NCBI GenBank assembly: GCA_030603265.1
Contig: JAUVYD010000082.1
Location: forward strand, 1-6,896
Length of the DNA stretch: 6,896 bases
Reading direction: 5' to 3'
Origin: Dehalococcoidia bacterium
Lineage (GTDB): Bacteria; Chloroflexota; Dehalococcoidia; GIF9; AB-539-J10
Within the stretch, counting starts at the first letter, position 1. Every line of letters starts with the position of its first letter. The notes under the pieces are model-generated. The model saw nothing but the letters and a program-made list of their open reading frames with translations. It was not told where the DNA came from and made no database searches. A program made the position numbers and the translations under genes. Shown here one piece after another: positions 4,901 through 6,896 of this stretch.

Positions 4901-6286
4901 ATGAGCAACCTTGAGCACCTTTTCCGCCCGCAGTCGGTGGCTGTGGTCGGAGCATCGGATGACGAGGACAAGTACGGGCACAAAGTCCTGAGAAACATCG
5001 TGGAGGCCGGTTACCGGGGCCGTGTCTACCCGGTAAACCCGAATGCCGACACCGTCCTCGGCCTCAAGAGCTACCGCTCGCTGGCCGACATCCCTGAGCG
5101 CCTCGACCTCGCCTTCATCGTCATCCCGGCGCGGCTGGTCGTGAACGCCGTGAGAGACGCCGTGGCAGCACAGGTTCGCAGCCTCGTCATCATCACGGCG
5201 GGCTTCGGCGAGACCGGAGATGAGGGCAGACAGATGGAGGCAGAGATCCACGCAATCTGCCGGGAGGCCGACATACCTGCGGTCGGCCCCAACTGCATGG
5301 GCATATGCTCCTTCCCCGTACATCTGGCCGCCACAATGGCGTCTCTGCAGAGCGAGCCGGGACACCTGTCCTTCATCTCCCAGAGTGGCACGTACGGCAT
5401 CACGACGCTCAACTACGGCCTTCGGATGGGAGTGGCCTTCAACGCATTCATCAGCAGCGGCAACGAGGCGGTGACAACGTTCTCAGACTACCTGGAGTAC
5501 CTGGGGAATGACCCTGACACACACGTCATCATGGGCTACATCGAGAGCCTCCGCGACGGGAAGAAGTTCGCCCGCGTCGCGAAGGAGGTCACGAAGAGGA
5601 AGCCTGTCGTTGTCATGAAGTTCGGTCGCACGCAGAAGGGCTCGATGGCCGCCGCGTCGCATACTGGCGCAATGGCCGGCTCCCACGCAGTGTACAGCTC
5701 AGTCTTCCGCCAGTGCGGCGTCGTCGAGGTCACGCGCACACAGGACCTGCTCAATACGGCAATGGCCCTCTCGATGCAACCTCCGCTCAAGGGGCCACGT
5801 ATCGCTGCGGTCGGAGCGAGTGGGGGGTTCGCAGTGGCGGTCACGGACTACCTGGAGGAGCACGGGCTTGAGGTTCCCACGTTCAGCGACGAACTCCAGC
5901 AGCGCATGCGCCACGAGGCAGGAACAATGCCCTATGCCTCGGTGAGGAACCCTGTCGACCTTGCCGCGGACCTGCGCCCCGCGCCGCTGCTGAAGTGTGC
6001 CGAACTGGCGCTCCAGCAGGACATGATCGACGGCGCCATCGCCGCCCTGCCATCCCTCCCCTTCCCTCCTGCGGAGCACACAATCAGGGAGCTGGAACGC
6101 ATGCAGCACGAGACCGGCAAGCCCGTCCTCCTTTGCTACGGCGCCCGCCCCGAGGGCGTGGAGGTCATCCAGCGAATGACCGCACGTATTCCTGTCTACA
6201 GGAGCCCGGAGGAGGTGGGCCAGGTCATGGCCGGCCTTCAACAGTACGGCGACTACCTCAAGCGAGTCGGTTGTAGCCCCTGTTGA
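4901..6286 (+). CDS. Acyl-CoA synthetase (ADP-forming) alpha-type subunit, paralogue 2
   Basis: This 461-residue paralogue of the preceding synthetase gene has the same three domains. The CoA-binding domain spans about 1-135 (VAVVGASDD, VYPVNPN, FIVIPA, GFGETGDEG, IPAVGPNCMG). The ligase-like domain spans about 156-288, with ISQSGTYG, SSGNEA (Glu189) and SHTGAMAG (phosphohistidine His254). The third domain, about 298-455, has GASGGFAVAVTDY and NPVDL. ATG 4901 is chosen because GGGAGGTC (4888-4895) sits just upstream and the N-terminus aligns with both paralogues. The frame is open back to 4697, but that extension crosses a repeat and the promoter region. Differences from paralogue 1 cluster in the last third (PSLPFPPAEHTIR in place of WSWPLPPAEENIR), which could reflect substrate or partner specificity. 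No beta subunit is adjacent. The next paralogue starts 224 bases downstream without an evident terminator. Confidence 0.9.
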   Translation: MSNLEHLFRPQSVAVVGASDDEDKYGHKVLRNIVEAGYRGRVYPVNPNADTVLGLKSYRSLADIPERLDLAFIVIPARLVVNAVRDAVAAQVRSLVIITAGFGETGDEGRQMEAEIHAICREADIPAVGPNCMGICSFPVHLAATMASLQSEPGHLSFISQSGTYGITTLNYGLRMGVAFNAFISSGNEAVTTFSDYLEYLGNDPDTHVIMGYIESLRDGKKFARVAKEVTKRKPVVVMKFGRTQKGSMAAASHTGAMAGSHAVYSSVFRQCGVVEVTRTQDLLNTAMALSMQPPLKGPRIAAVGASGGFAVAVTDYLEEHGLEVPTFSDELQQRMRHEAGTMPYASVRNPVDLAADLRPAPLLKCAELALQQDMIDGAIAALPSLPFPPAEHTIRELERMQHETGKPVLLCYGARPEGVEVIQRMTARIPVYRSPEEVGQVMAGLQQYGDYLKRVGCSPC

Positions 6287-6510
6287 CTCGGCGTTCCCTC
6301 TGACCCCGGACTGCCATCCGGCCACGCTCGCGTGCGAGGCTTGACCCCACGGGCCCTTTCCATCAGAATTGCCCCTGTATCGGTATCGCATTCAACACGC
6401 GGCAGCCGGCCCCTCCCAAGGAAGGCCGAACTTGAGTCTCACAGCGCGCCTCCGACAGTGTCGTGCGGCGCTGAACGTGTGCGAAGGCGCCCGTTGAGGA
6501 GGACTTCTGA

Positions 6511-6896
6511 ATGAACAGCCTGAAGTACATGTTCCGGCCGCAATCGGTCGCCGTGGTCGGCGCCTCGGATGACCCCGCCAAGTGGGGATACGGGGTCCTC
6601 AACAACATAATTCAGGGGGGTTTTGCAGGACGCGTCTACCCGGTGAATCCGAACGCCGACTACGTTCTCGGCCGCACGGCGTACAGGTCCCTCAGGGACA
6701 TACCCGAGCCCGTCGACCTTACTTTCATCGTCATCCCAGCGCCTTTCGTCGTCACAGCCATCAGGGATGCCATTGCCACAGGCGCCCGCAGCCTCATCAT
6801 CATCACTGCAGGCTTCGGAGAGACCGGCGCGGAGGGCAAGAAGAGGGAGGCGGAGGTTCGCGAGCTGTGTCTGGAAGCAGGCATTCCGGCTGCCGG
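6511..6896 (+). CDS. Acyl-CoA synthetase (ADP-forming) alpha-type subunit, paralogue 3 (partial, runs off window)
   Basis: ATG 6511, preceded by a very strong GAGGAGGA (6496-6503) at seven bases, opens a frame that continues past the window end. It has 128 complete codons. These cover the CoA-binding Rossmann domain: MFRPQSVAVVGASDD, VYPVNPNADYVLG, FIVIPAPFVV, IIITAGFGETGAEG and IPAA. In the first 50 residues it matches paralogue 2 at 34 positions and paralogue 1 at 29, so paralogues 2 and 3 are the closer pair here. Before it, 6287-6510 holds no gene and no convincing terminator, so it may be co-transcribed with paralogue 2. The catalytic histidine region lies outside the window. Confidence 0.88.
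   Translation, partial: MNSLKYMFRPQSVAVVGASDDPAKWGYGVLNNIIQGGFAGRVYPVNPNADYVLGRTAYRSLRDIPEPVDLTFIVIPAPFVVTAIRDAIATGARSLIIITAGFGETGAEGKKREAEVRELCLEAGIPAA

Noticed and set aside
4040..4955. Minus-strand open frames in the spacer (4040-4615 and 4512-4955)
   Set aside because: They cross the terminator, the repeats or the next gene's start, and show no motif or ribosome-binding site.
6327..6338. CTCGC/GCGAG hairpin between paralogues 2 and 3 as a terminator
   Set aside because: The stem is only 5 bp with a 2-base loop and no T-tract.
5699..6391. Minus-strand open frame of 230 codons opposite synthetase paralogue 2
   Set aside because: It is antisense to a strongly conserved coding region and has no Shine-Dalgarno sequence or domain motif.

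Overview
The window is a GC-rich bacterial fragment. It carries an acid/acyl-CoA energy-metabolism locus, a broken ion-channel gene and a cluster of palindromic repeats. No rRNA, tRNA, CRISPR array or transposase is visible. My tentative guess is an uncultured Chloroflexota (Dehalococcoidia-like) bacterium. The grounds are the GC-rich coding style, several acyl-CoA synthetase (NDP-forming) alpha-type genes, GTAGGGGC palindromic repeats, and a fragment resembling the 'WLL...PSIR...LRDLL' N-terminus often seen in that group. This guess rests on remembered patterns, not on a search.

Left part, minus strand (1-2096): a six-transmembrane, Kv-like potassium channel gene (2096 down to 1270) with a clear TTVGYGD selectivity filter. 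It is interrupted by a one-base frameshift in a run of four A (plus-strand T) at 1620-1623. After a 52-base gap comes an acetate-kinase-family gene (1217 down to 18) on the same strand. It keeps the catalytic residues, but its nucleotide/phosphate loops are altered. A small perfect hairpin (1-17) follows its stop codon.

Centre (2097-2733): a divergent intergenic region with a minus-strand TATAAT element for the channel. A GTG-started 47-residue basic small protein (2265-2408) with a strong Shine-Dalgarno sequence is read to the right. After it lies a short ORF (2448-2702) that looks like the N-terminal stub of a longer gene.

Right part, plus strand (2734-6896): three tandem paralogues of the alpha (CoA-binding plus phosphohistidine) subunit of ADP-forming acyl-CoA synthetases. 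Two are complete (471 and 461 aa) and the third runs off the window end. No ATP-grasp beta subunit is present here. The first gene ends in a strong intrinsic terminator (4211-4241). A 659-base gap holding at least four GTAGGGGC-armed palindromes separates that terminator from the second gene. The first two genes share a 12-base upstream box that can be read as a similar promoter (TTCGCT, 17 bases, YAGRAT).

Taken together, the locus has two chemistries that can interconvert acids and activated acyl groups with ATP: acyl phosphate through a kinase, and acyl-CoA through the ADP-forming synthetase. The substrates and the missing beta subunit cannot be determined from this window.
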